NCBI GenBank assembly: GCA_900543145.1
Contig: UQPZ01000003.1
Span: 62,001 to 126,000 of the forward strand
Length of the DNA: 64,000 nt
Direction of reading: 5' to 3'
Origin: an uncultured Ruminococcus sp.
GTDB taxonomy: Bacteria > Bacillota > Clostridia > Oscillospirales > Ruminococcaceae
The notes below the pieces were generated by a model. The model was given only the letters and a program-made list of their open reading frames with translations. It was not told where the DNA came from and did not search any database. The position numbers and the translations under genes are program-made. This document shows, one piece after another, positions 51,313 to 58,954 of this stretch (within the stretch, counting starts at the first letter, position 1; every line of letters starts with the position of its first letter).

Positions 51313-51978
51313 TTATTCCACCACCCTGCCGTCTTCTATTCTTATCATTCTGTCAGCCATTAGCGCTATCTCTTCGTTATGGGTTATCATTGCTATCGTC
51401 TGATCAAATTCCCGGCTTGTTACTTTCAGTAGAGAAATTACGTCCATACCCGTTTTGCTGTCAAGATTTCCCGTAGGCTCATCGGCAAGTATTATTGCAG
51501 GCTTTGAAGACAGCGCCCTGGCTATCGCTACTCTCTGCTGCTGACCTCCGGAAAGCTGATTCGGCATAGAGTTAAGCTTTTTATCAAGACCGAGTGTTTT
51601 TATTATCGTATCAACATAGCTTTTATCTATTTCTGCGCCGTCCAGCTCGATAGGCAGAACGATATTTTCATATACGTTCAGTACCGGAACAAGATTATAG
51701 TTCTGAAAAACAAAGCCTATATTTCTTCTTCTGAATACTGTCAGCTCCTCGTCGTTCATTTCAAAAATCTTTTTTCCCGAATAAAGGACTTCACCCGATG
51801 TCGGTCTGTCAAGTCCCCCAAGCATATTAAGCAGAGTTGACTTTCCGCTTCCCGACGTACCGATTATTGAAACAAACTCTCCGTCCTCAATACTGACCGT
51901 TATCTCATCCAAAGCTCTGACTGAATTTTCTCCCGACCCGTAGATTTTACACAGATCCCTTGCAGCAATTATACTCAT
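51313..51978 (-). CDS. ABC transporter ATP-binding protein
   Basis: A 221-aa LolD/MacB-class ATPase: Walker A G-T-S-G-S-G-K-S-T, Q-loop F-Q-N-Y-N-L-V-P, signature L-S-G-G-Q-Q-Q-R, Walker B I-I-L-A-D-E-P-T-G-N-L-D, H-loop T-H-N-E. It energises the FtsX-type permease encoded directly downstream. AGGAAAC lies before the ATG. The 240-bp divergent gap upstream (51979-52217) contains AT-rich sequence with an AAAGGAGG not tied to a gene; I see no clear operator. The closeness of a two-component system suggests inducible peptide export or resistance. Confidence 0.93.
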   Translation of the reverse strand: MSIIAARDLCKIYGSGENSVRALDEITVSIEDGEFVSIIGTSGSGKSTLLNMLGGLDRPTSGEVLYSGKKIFEMNDEELTVFRRRNIGFVFQNYNLVPVLNVYENIVLPIELDGAEIDKSYVDTIIKTLGLDKKLNSMPNQLSGGQQQRVAIARALSSKPAIILADEPTGNLDSKTGMDVISLLKVTSREFDQTIAMITHNEEIALMADRMIRIEDGRVVE

Positions 51979-52144
51979 TTTGTTTCCTGTACAAGCGTAG
52001 TTGCTTATTGACGCCGTACAGTCATACCTCCTTTAAACTGTTTTAATAACATCTGTTTTATTGTCTGATTTAATTTTAACCCGTACTTCTTACGATCCGG
52101 TGACGGATTTTCTTAATAAAATCTTATGCATATCAACTGCCGTA

Positions 52145-52172
52145 ACCGTACAGCGCCCTGCTTCATATAGTA
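52145..52172 (+). promoter_or_regulatory. Sigma-K/E-like promoter before the first collagen-like gene
   Basis: AC (52145-52146), 17 nt, then CATATAGTA (52164-52172), matching the Bacillus sigma-K pattern AC-N16/17-CATAnnnTA. No sigma-A promoter of comparable quality is seen. The same layout recurs before the second collagen-like gene at 54064-54091. The assignment is inference. Confidence 0.4.
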
Positions 52173-52217
52173 TATAAAAACTCTAAAAACAATAAATGTG
52201 CAGAAAGGAACAGAATT

Positions 52218-52970
52218 ATGGATCAGAACAATTTTTCCTGCGGGCAATATTCCTGCCCTTTTCCGCGGCAATGCTGCTGTTGCATAGGTGCAACAGGGCC
52301 TACTGGCGTTACAGGACCGACAGGCTCAACAGGCGCAACAGGTCCTACAGGACCGACAGGTGCGACAGGATCGGCAGGAGCAACAGGCGCAACAGGCGCT
52401 ACAGGACCTACAGGCGCAACAGGTCCTACAGGACCGACAGGTGCAACAGGTCCCACAGGACCGACAGGCGCAACAGGTCCTACAGGAGCGACAGGACCGA
52501 CAGGTGCGACAGGACCGACAGGCGCAACAGGCGTTACAGGTGCGACAGGCCCTGAAGGAAGTATTCCTGACGATATTTTCGCTTCATTCAACAACTATAT
52601 GATGCTTCTTAATAACGCGTCCCTTATCCCTATATATCCGAATGTGACCGATCCTACAGAGACGATTCGGTACAGCGCTCCGGCATCGGTGATCCTTGCT
52701 CCGGGCTACTATCTTATCTCTTATGACTTTTCAGCTATTTTAAGGGACGCCTCTTATATCCAGATAACCCCGTCGTATAACGGAGCAGCTCATATTGAAA
52801 CAGGAATATACTTCAAAACGGGTACCTCCGGCTCAAGTGCAGCAGGTTCAAGTCATATTATTATTTATGTACCCGAGCAGACTGTCTTTAATCTTACTTT
52901 TAACAGCGGTACAACGGCTATTGAAGGAGAAATCAATATTACATTTCTTAAACTAAGGAGGACGCCGTGA
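52218..52970 (+). CDS. Collagen-like protein with BclA-like C-terminal domain
   Basis: A 250-aa protein. A Cys-rich head (six Cys in residues 1-22, ending in C-C-C-C) is followed by about 30 uninterrupted Gly-X-Thr triplets (residues 24-~115, mostly G-A-T and G-P-T), then a ~135-residue beta-rich domain (Y-Y-L-I-S-Y-D-F-S...I-Y-F-K-T-G-T-S-G...I-N-I-T-F-L-K-L), like the trimerising C-terminal domain of BclA filaments. There is no signal peptide or sorting signal, as for exosporium proteins made in the mother cell. The Thr in each triplet is a likely glycan site, and a glycosyltransferase gene overlaps its stop. RBS AAAGGA. Confidence 0.85.
   Translation: MDQNNFSCGQYSCPFPRQCCCCIGATGPTGVTGPTGSTGATGPTGPTGATGSAGATGATGATGPTGATGPTGPTGATGPTGPTGATGPTGATGPTGATGPTGATGVTGATGPEGSIPDDIFASFNNYMMLLNNASLIPIYPNVTDPTETIRYSAPASVILAPGYYLISYDFSAILRDASYIQITPSYNGAAHIETGIYFKTGTSGSSAAGSSHIIIYVPEQTVFNLTFNSGTTAIEGEINITFLKLRRTP
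52287..52559 (+). repeat. 9/18-bp coding tandem repeats (Gly-X-Thr)
   Basis: About 30 copies of a 9-bp unit of the form GG(N)-(G/C)(C)(N)-ACA, arranged in alternating GCN/CCN blocks. Third-base variation between copies points to age or selection against slippage. Confidence 0.9.
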
Positions 52971-54079
52971 TATCATTAAGCGTTTGTATGATAGTAAAAA
53001 ATGAAGAAAAGGTACTGGATCGTATTTTATCTCAGGTAAAAGCTATTGCCGATGAAATAATAATAGTCGATACCGGCTCCTGCGACGGAACAAAGTCTAT
53101 TGCAAAGCAGTATACAGATCTGGTCTTCGACTTTAAATGGTGTCAGGATTTCTCCGCCGCTAGGAATTTCTCGTGCTCAAAGGCGACAAAGGACTATTTC
53201 ATGTGGCTGGACGCAGACGACGTAATTACGCCTGATAATTCAAAAAAACTGCTGGAACTGAAAGAAAGCCTTGACCCGTCCTGCGATATAGTAATGATGA
53301 AATATGCGGCTGGATTCGACGAGCAGGACAGACCGTCTTTTTCATACTACAGAGAAAGACTTATTAAAAACAACTGCGGTTATAAATGGGAGGGGAAGGT
53401 CCATGAAACTATCGCCCCCAGAGGCAGGCTTTTATACTCTGATATTGAGATAGAACACCGCAAGAACGGTTCTGGCGATCCAGACAGAAACCTTAATATA
53501 TATGAAAGCATACTATCCTCAGGAGAAAGACTTGAACCGCGTCATCAGTTTTATTATGCAAGAGAATTGCTCTATCATAAGCGTTACAGAGAAGCAGCGG
53601 ATATTTTTGAGTACTTCCTAAAGGAACCTGACGGCTGGATCGAGAATAAAATAGATGCCTGTATGCAGCTCTCTCATTGCTATGAAAAGCTCGGCAAGTC
53701 CGACATTAGCCTGCTGCCGCTGTTTTACAGCTTTGCCTTGGATGTCCCAAGAGCCGAAGTCTGCTGCACAATAGGAAATCTTTTTACCGAACGGCAGCTG
53801 TATAAGCAGGCAATTTATTGGTACAGACGGGCTCTAGAATGCGAATACAGCGAATACACCGGCGCCTTTGTTCAAAAGGAATGCTACGGCTTTATCCCCT
53901 ATATTCAGCTGTGCGTATGCTATGACAGGATAGGAGATCATGAAAAAGCCTATGAATATCATAAGCTTTCGGAAAAGCTTAATCCCGACTCGGAAGCTGT
54001 CAGACTGAATAAGCAGTATTTTGATACTCTGTTCAAAAACTCCACCGAGCAGAATAATCGGACACCAAATTCTCCTTGA
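52967..54079 (+). CDS. Family 2 glycosyltransferase with TPR tail
   Basis: A 370-aa enzyme. The N-terminal GT-A domain (about residues 1-180) starts L-S-V-C-M-I-V-K-N-E-E, with nucleotide-binding V-D-T-G-S-C-D-G-T and the metal-binding W-L-D-A-D-D; W-E-G-K-V-H-E follows. The C-terminal half has TPR-like helices (Q-F-Y-Y-A-R-E-L-L, H-C-Y-E-K-L-G-K, Y-W-Y-R-R-A-L-E). GTG 52967 overlaps the TGA of the collagen-like gene by 3 nt, so the two are translated together. It most likely glycosylates Thr residues of the collagen-like proteins, as suggested by gene coupling, not by motif. Confidence 0.85.
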   Translation: MISLSVCMIVKNEEKVLDRILSQVKAIADEIIIVDTGSCDGTKSIAKQYTDLVFDFKWCQDFSAARNFSCSKATKDYFMWLDADDVITPDNSKKLLELKESLDPSCDIVMMKYAAGFDEQDRPSFSYYRERLIKNNCGYKWEGKVHETIAPRGRLLYSDIEIEHRKNGSGDPDRNLNIYESILSSGERLEPRHQFYYARELLYHKRYREAADIFEYFLKEPDGWIENKIDACMQLSHCYEKLGKSDISLLPLFYSFALDVPRAEVCCTIGNLFTERQLYKQAIYWYRRALECEYSEYTGAFVQKECYGFIPYIQLCVCYDRIGDHEKAYEYHKLSEKLNPDSEAVRLNKQYFDTLFKNSTEQNNRTPNSP

Positions 54080-54091
54080 CATCATATAATA
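54064..54091 (+). promoter_or_regulatory. Sigma-K/E-like promoter before the second collagen-like gene
   Basis: AC (54064-54065), 17 nt, then CATATAATA (54083-54091): the same AC-N17-CATAnnnTA layout as at 52145-52172. The -35 part lies inside the end of the glycosyltransferase gene. A TTGACA at 54074-54079 has no -10 partner at 17 nt. Confidence 0.4.
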
Positions 54092-54149
54092 ATACGAGGC
54101 TTCCAGACAAAGCCTTAAAAGATATGAAATTTCGACAGGAGCGAATTAT

Positions 54150-55337
54150 ATGCCATCAAATTATGATAAAACAGATTATCAGTATTATTCCGGTTCTGAG
54201 CATTTGAATTACGCCAAATGCAATGATGAACCACGCGACAGAAACTGCTGCTGCAATAACTGCTGCTGCGGCTTTATAGGACCTGTCGGTCCTACTGGCG
54301 CTACTGGTCCGACCGGACCTACAGGACCTACAGGTCCTACAGGAGCTACAGGTACAGGTGTAACAGGCGCTACTGGTGTTACGGGTGTTACAGGACCTAC
54401 GGGAGCTACAGGATTCGGCGCAACAGGTCCTACAGGAGCTACAGGTGTTACAGGCCCTACGGGTCCGACCGGACCTACAGGTCCTACAGGAGCGACAGGC
54501 GCTACAGGTACAGGTGTAACAGGCGCTACTGGCGCTACTGGTGTTACGGGTGTTACAGGACCTACGGGAGCTACCGGCTTCGGCGCAACAGGTCATACTG
54601 GTGCTACAGGCGTTACCGGTCCTACGGGTCCGACCGGACCTACAGGTCCTACAGGAGCGACAGGCGCTACCGGTGCAGGTGTAACGGGCGCTACTGGCGC
54701 TACTGGTGCTACCGGTGTTACAGGTCCTACGGGAGCTACAGGATTCGGCGCAACAGGTCCTACAGGAGCTACTGGAGCTACCGGAGGTTCCACATCAGTA
54801 AGCTTGGGAGACGTATATACGAACCCTCCCGGATCAGAAGCAAATATTGTAAACAGAGGTACAGAAGACGATCTTATCCTTGATTTTTATATACCGAGGG
54901 GAGATACGGGAAAAACTGAATTTCCTGACGCTCTGGCAACTATAAATCAGTCGCCTCAGTATACCAAACCCGGCGGAGCGCTTGTCTTTGCCGAAAATAC
55001 GCTTCTGACAGGCTACAGAATATATCATGCACCGAATACGCCGAATATCGACGTTTACGAGCCAGGAATTTATCTGGTTATGTTCCAGGGTACCGCAACC
55101 GTTAATGTTTGCACAGCCCTGCCCGGAACTCTCGGCGTTCAGCTCAGTGAGAACGGATACCTGATACCGGGAACTCATGCCGCAGAGACCTTCTGCAGCA
55201 CAGGAGAAGCGGAAACTCTTAATATAAATGCGCTTATACGCCTTAACTCACCTGCTGCATTACAAGTAGTGACCGACAGCGATAACTACACCTTTAATGA
55301 TATCCAGTTCAGCATTTTACGCATAAGCGATTATTAA
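54150..55337 (+). CDS. Large collagen-like protein with 55-aa superrepeats
   Basis: A 395-aa protein. The head contains seven Cys (one alone, then two C-C-C runs, residues 33-40). Residues 44-213 are Gly-X-Thr collagen repeats organised in a 55-residue superrepeat, each with two fixed interruptions (G-T and G-F dipeptides). The C-terminal ~180 residues are beta-rich: first a segment like D-L-I-L-D-F-Y-I-P-R-G-D-T-G, common after collagen stalks, then a BclA/C1q-like domain (G-I-Y-L-V-M-F-Q-G-T-A...N-D-I-Q-F-S-I-L-R-I). No signal peptide. RBS AGGAG. It probably forms a spore-surface or other extracellular filament. Confidence 0.85.
   Translation: MPSNYDKTDYQYYSGSEHLNYAKCNDEPRDRNCCCNNCCCGFIGPVGPTGATGPTGPTGPTGPTGATGTGVTGATGVTGVTGPTGATGFGATGPTGATGVTGPTGPTGPTGPTGATGATGTGVTGATGATGVTGVTGPTGATGFGATGHTGATGVTGPTGPTGPTGPTGATGATGAGVTGATGATGATGVTGPTGATGFGATGPTGATGATGGSTSVSLGDVYTNPPGSEANIVNRGTEDDLILDFYIPRGDTGKTEFPDALATINQSPQYTKPGGALVFAENTLLTGYRIYHAPNTPNIDVYEPGIYLVMFQGTATVNVCTALPGTLGVQLSENGYLIPGTHAAETFCSTGEAETLNINALIRLNSPAALQVVTDSDNYTFNDIQFSILRISDY
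54279..54790 (+). repeat. 165-bp higher-order repeats in the collagen stalk
   Basis: The landmark encoding G-F-G-A-T-G recurs at 54411, 54576 and 54741, exactly 165 bp apart. Copies are highly alike in DNA, with silent third-base differences. One partial and two full units plus a partial tail are present. Confidence 0.92.
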
Positions 55338-55361
55338 TACTCAGTCTTGTCTGAACTAAAA

Positions 55362-55394
55362 AGATCCCAAAGCTCATAACGAACTTTGGGATCT
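55362..55394. terminator. Terminator after the second collagen-like gene
   Basis: AGATCCCAAAG (55362-55372) pairs with CTTTGGGATCT (55384-55394), 11 bp, with T/A-rich sequence after it. It lies between the convergent collagen and ribU genes. Confidence 0.8.
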
Positions 55395-55493
55395 ACATAT
55401 TTTATTGCGTTTCTGCCAAAACTGCCGACTGCGGCGGTCAGCTGGAGTATGAATATCAGAAGATCATATGCCTGCGGTACGGCTAACGAAACG

Positions 55494-56174
55494 TTACCTG
55501 CCCCATTCTACACTGCCCTGCATAAAAATTATAAGAGCTGCAGATGATGCGGCAACAACGATCACCGAAACCGCCAATACTAGAGCCGATCTTTTATCAA
55601 ACCTGAAGGAATCGGCTTTAGGAAGCATTCCTATACCCTTCAGAGCCTCTGAAAGCGGCTTGTAAAGCAGACAGGTCAAAGCGGAATTCAAAAATCCCTT
55701 GATAAGATTAAAAGGCAGAAGCAGCGGCGGAATAAGTGCATAAACCGCTTCCCTTGAGGTTTTCATATACAATGGCGTAATAAGTATATTCATAAATATC
55801 ATAACGCCGGTCATTACGGCAATACCGCATAGCAGTCCGAAGAAAGCTCCGTAAAGACTTTTGCGGTATTTATATACAAGAGAAGCCGTACCTGCAAAGG
55901 CGGCGCTTCCGGCAAAATTCATTACCGCTCCGTATATTCCGGTATCCGAAAGAGTAACCATTTCAAGCAGAGCTTCCGCAAAAGCCACGCCTACTGCTGT
56001 CAGCGGTCCGAATATAAAACCTGAAACAGTTATAAATACGTCCTTGATCTCCAAAGATAAAAACTGAACCTTGAACCTGAATACAAATAAACAAAGATAG
56101 CCTAACGCTGCGAACATCGCGAGTACCGTTAACTTCTTTGTATCCATACGCTTTTTTGCTACTGTATTATTCAT
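55494..56174 (-). CDS. ribU: Riboflavin ECF transporter S component
   Basis: A 226-aa protein with six membrane helices. The N-terminal K-K-L-T-V-L-A-M-F-A-A-L-G-Y motif is typical of ECF S components (interaction with the T component), and L-P-F-N-L-I-K-G-F-L-N is typical of RibU. An FMN riboswitch lies directly upstream, which fixes the vitamin as riboflavin. It needs the shared EcfAAT module, which is not in this window. AGGAGG precedes the ATG. Confidence 0.93.
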   Translation of the reverse strand: MNNTVAKKRMDTKKLTVLAMFAALGYLCLFVFRFKVQFLSLEIKDVFITVSGFIFGPLTAVGVAFAEALLEMVTLSDTGIYGAVMNFAGSAAFAGTASLVYKYRKSLYGAFFGLLCGIAVMTGVMIFMNILITPLYMKTSREAVYALIPPLLLPFNLIKGFLNSALTCLLYKPLSEALKGIGMLPKADSFRFDKRSALVLAVSVIVVAASSAALIIFMQGSVEWGR

Positions 56175-56245
56175 AAAATATTCCTCCTAAAATCAATTAG
56201 GGAGAAACAGCAGATTTATGTATTATACCGATATTTATACCAATA

Positions 56246-56281
56246 TAAAAAAGGCTTCTGAAGCAAAAGATCCAGAAGCCT
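56246..56281 (-). terminator. Terminator of the FMN riboswitch
   Basis: AGGCTTCTG / CAGAAGCCT (9 bp; 56252-56260 and 56273-56281) followed on the minus strand by TTTTTTATATT. It lies between the aptamer and ribU, so riboflavin or FMN would stop transcription. Confidence 0.9.
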
Positions 56282-56301
56282 GAAAAGCATAAACGCCTGT
56301 C

Positions 56302-56420
56302 GTTTCTTCCATCCGGACTATACCGTCGGTTTCGGAATCTCACCGAATCAGCACTTTCGTGGTCGAGGACTAAGGCTTTTGCCCATTACCTCCGGTGTGG
56401 ACTTTCACCACCCCTGAAAC
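56302..56420 (-). ncRNA. FMN riboswitch (RFN element)
   Basis: A minus-strand RNA with the conserved RFN blocks in order: AGGGGTGGTGAAAGTCC, ACCGGAGGTAATGGG, GATTCGGTGAGATTCCG, AACCGACGGTATAGTC, CGGATGGAAGAAAC. It is an aptamer for flavin mononucleotide and controls ribU by the terminator just downstream. Confidence 0.97.
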
Positions 56421-56448
56421 AATCTGATATTCAATTATAAAAGAACGA

Positions 56449-56859
56449 TTATTCTTCGTCCTCTCCGATCTCGCTGAAATCGAACTCAAGCGTTTCGCCG
56501 CAGTTCGGACAGTCGATCGAGCCTTCCTCGATCATGCTTTCGCCCAGACAGATAGTATCGCCGCAGGTAGGGCAAACGCACTCGTATTCTTCCTCGTCCT
56601 CAAAATCGCAGTCATCATCGTCGCAGCAGCCGCAGTCATCGCCGTACAAATCGTCCTCAACATTGCCGAGATCCTCGTCGAGAATGTCAACAAGCTCAAC
56701 GACCTCGTCTACCTCGTCCGAAACGTCCTCAATTGTAAGAGCCATTTCATCGAGAATTTCAGCCATAGCAAGCAGTACCCTGCCCTCGTTTGTAGAATCG
56801 TCGATCTTAAGTCCGTCTATAAGACCCTTGAGATATGCCACCTTATTTGAAAGCTCCAT
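56449..56859 (-). CDS. CD1247-like acidic zinc-ribbon protein
   Basis: A 136-aa protein. The N-terminal helical domain (V-A-Y-L-K-G-L-I-D-G-L-K, then L-L-A-M-A-E-I-L-D-E-M-A, about residues 8-60) matches the CD1247 N-terminal domain of Clostridia. A very acidic middle follows, with a D-C-G-C-C-D-D-D-D-C cluster, and then a C-terminal zinc ribbon (C-P-T-C-G and C-P-N-C-G). The function of the family is unknown. The GGAGG RBS is clear. It lies just upstream of the riboswitch, between efp and ribU, on the same strand. Confidence 0.85.
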   Translation of the reverse strand: MELSNKVAYLKGLIDGLKIDDSTNEGRVLLAMAEILDEMALTIEDVSDEVDEVVELVDILDEDLGNVEDDLYGDDCGCCDDDDCDFEDEEEYECVCPTCGDTICLGESMIEEGSIDCPNCGETLEFDFSEIGEDEE

Positions 56860-56895
56860 AGAACATTCCCTCCGTTATCCTTTATATTTTATCAA

Positions 56896-57453
56896 TTACG
56901 CACGCTCCATATATTCACAGGTACGCGTATCGATCCTTATCTTGTCGCCGACATTGATGAAAAGAGGAACCTTTATCTCTGCTCCGGTTTCAACAGTTGC
57001 AGGCTTTGTAGCGTTTGTAGCGGTATTTCCTGCAAACCCCGGGTCAGTTTCAGTAACCTCAAGATCTACGAAATAAGGAGGCTCAACGCCAAAAACCTTG
57101 CCCTTATACGAAAGGATCTTACAGATCATATTTTCCTTTACAAACTTGAAATTATCGCCAAGCTCGGAAGCGTTAACGGGAACAAGCTCATAGGACTCAT
57201 GATCCATAAAGTAATAAAGATCACCGTCGCTGTAGGAATATTCCATATCCTTTCTCTCAACGAAAGCGGTCGGGAATTTTGCAGTTGGATTGTAGGTTTT
57301 TTCAACAACAGAGCCTGAAATAACGTTTTTTACCTTTGCTCTTACGAAAGCGGCTCCCTTACCGGGCTTAACATGCTGAAACTCAACTATCTGCATTACG
57401 TTGCCATCTTCCTCAAAAGTCATACCATTTCTGAAATCTCCGGCAGTTACCAT
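56896..57453 (-). CDS. efp: Elongation factor P
   Basis: A 185-aa EF-P of normal length with three beta domains. The loop P-G-K-G-A-A holds Lys32, the residue that enters the ribosomal P site, and the end signature D-K-I-R-I-D-T-R-T-C-E-Y is present. EF-P rescues ribosomes stalled at polyproline. The GGAGG RBS lies 10 nt upstream. The gene order aroQ-pepP-(small ORF)-efp matches other Firmicutes. The 57454-57669 stretch upstream is T-rich, with nothing further recognised. Confidence 0.97.
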   Translation of the reverse strand: MVTAGDFRNGMTFEEDGNVMQIVEFQHVKPGKGAAFVRAKVKNVISGSVVEKTYNPTAKFPTAFVERKDMEYSYSDGDLYYFMDHESYELVPVNASELGDNFKFVKENMICKILSYKGKVFGVEPPYFVDLEVTETDPGFAGNTATNATKPATVETGAEIKVPLFINVGDKIRIDTRTCEYMERA

Positions 57454-57669
57454 ATTTTATATACCTCCAATAATTTTTCTGGAAACACCGTTTTTCCCAT
57501 ATTTACGGGAAAGCGGCACTCAATATATGCCCGGAAAATTATCACAGACATATCCTTATATTTATTCTAACCTATTTTTTAGCTTTTTGCAAGTGTTTTT
57601 GAAGATTTTTTTATGAGTTTAATATTTTTTTAACAGACTGACAGAATCACATATAGCTATACGTTCTGT

Positions 57670-57853
57670 TCATGTCGGTTTTAAGATACGGATGATCTTT
57701 TTTATCATTTCTGCCAAAATCTGAGCCTTGACATGATCCGCCTTCAAAGCCTCAAGCTCGCTCTGAGTTATTACCACACTCGTCGATAATGTCCCAACCC
57801 GGCGCCCATTCCTCGTCCTCGGAAGCACGTTTTTTAAATTCTTCAATGGTCAC
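57670..57853 (-). pseudogene. Frameshifted small ORF between pepP and efp
   Basis: A GTG start at 57853 overlaps the pepP stop and opens a frame (T-I-E-E-F-K-K-R-A-S-E-D-E-E-W-A-P-G-W) that ends at TGA 57752-57754 after 33 codons. One frame over, coding-like sequence continues (S-E-L-E-A-L-K-A-D-H-V-K...I-I-R-I-L-K) to TGA 57670-57672. A single frameshift near 57775 would explain it. Alternatives are a sequencing error or true short ORFs. Confidence 0.45.
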
Positions 57854-58949
57854 AAAAATTTTCCTCTAATATTATCAGTTCTTTCGACGCTCTTGTCATA
57901 TTTTCGCAGCCGTTCTCTTTTATTATTACGAAATCCTCTATTCTCACTCCGAATTTGTCAGGCAGATAAATTCCCGGCTCGATCGTTACTATCATATTCG
58001 GCTCAAGGATATTTCCGCAGGTAGGCGAAGCTGTAGGAGCTTCATGTATTTCCATACCTACTCCGTGACCCAAAGAGTGACCGAAATATTCACCGTATCC
58101 GGCATTAGATATAATATCACGGGCGGTTTTGTCAAGCTCCGCCCCCGAAATTCCTGCTCTGACAGCGGATAGTCCGGCGAGCTGAGCCTTGAGGACTGTA
58201 TCGTATACCTTTATCATTTCTTCTGACGGCTGACCAACGCATACGGTTCTTGTCATATCGCTGTGCCGTCCGTCTACGACTGCGCCGTAATCCATCAGCA
58301 CAAAATCACCGTTTTCAACTGCTTTATCCGATGGTACGCCATGTGGAAGCGATGTATTTTTTCCCGAAAGCGCAATTGTGTCAAAGGACAAAGCCTCCGC
58401 GCCGTTCCTCAGCATAAAGTAATCAAGCTCAAGCGCAATCTCACGCTCGGTTCTTCCGGGCTTTATATAATTCAGTATATGCTCGAAGCCTTTCTCCGCT
58501 ATGCGCTGAGCAGCAGTTATCTTTTCAATTTCCTCAGTGCGCTTGCAGGCTCTTATCTCGCCTATGCATTCGCTTAACGCACGGCTGCTGTCTATCTCGC
58601 AGTCAAGCCTGTCGCTTATTTCCGCAAGCCGTGAAACTGTCAGTGTATCGGCTTCAACCGAAACCTTTTCTGCGCTATGCTTTTTTAGCAGTTCATTTAT
58701 CTGCTTGTACAAATCCTTCTGCAATATAACCTCGCAGTCCTTTACTGTCTTGCGGGCTTTCTCTATATACCTGAAATCAATGATAAGATAAGCCTTTTCA
58801 AAGAAAACCGCCAACGTACCCGCGCTTGATCTCATCCCCGTAAAATAGCGGCGGTTTATATCGTCCGTTATAACGGCGCAGTCGCAGAAGCTTCTTATTT
58901 CACACCTGAGCAGCTCCAGCGGAGAAAAATATTTCTGTCTGTTTTCCAT
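57843..58949 (-). CDS. pepP: Xaa-Pro aminopeptidase (M24 family)
   Basis: A 368-aa protein with a creatinase-like N-terminal domain (about residues 1-130) and a pita-bread M24 domain. All five metal ligands can be seen: Asp in M-D-Y-G-A, Asp in H-S-D-M-T-R-T, His in G-H-S-L-G-H-G-V-G, Glu in I-H-E-A-P or I-E-P-G-I-Y, and Glu in R-I-E-D. It removes N-terminal residues before proline, or splits Xaa-Pro dipeptides. It starts 5 nt after the aroQ stop, so the two are cotranscribed. Confidence 0.93.
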   Translation of the reverse strand: MENRQKYFSPLELLRCEIRSFCDCAVITDDINRRYFTGMRSSAGTLAVFFEKAYLIIDFRYIEKARKTVKDCEVILQKDLYKQINELLKKHSAEKVSVEADTLTVSRLAEISDRLDCEIDSSRALSECIGEIRACKRTEEIEKITAAQRIAEKGFEHILNYIKPGRTEREIALELDYFMLRNGAEALSFDTIALSGKNTSLPHGVPSDKAVENGDFVLMDYGAVVDGRHSDMTRTVCVGQPSEEMIKVYDTVLKAQLAGLSAVRAGISGAELDKTARDIISNAGYGEYFGHSLGHGVGMEIHEAPTASPTCGNILEPNMIVTIEPGIYLPDKFGVRIEDFVIIKENGCENMTRASKELIILEENFCDH

Positions 58950-58954
58950 AAAGA

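Noticed and set aside
52223..52594. Antisense ORF rich in G-P-V-A-P-V repeats
   Set aside because: It is the mirror reading of the collagen tandem repeats, with no RBS or promoter; similar shadow ORFs occur at 54156-54596 and 54593-54793.
54074..54079. TTGACA as a sigma-A -35 box for the second collagen gene
   Set aside because: No -10 hexamer occurs 16-18 nt downstream.
52287..54790. CRISPR-like regular short repeats
   Set aside because: The units are 9 or 165 bp, in frame, without unique spacers, and encode Gly-X-Thr.
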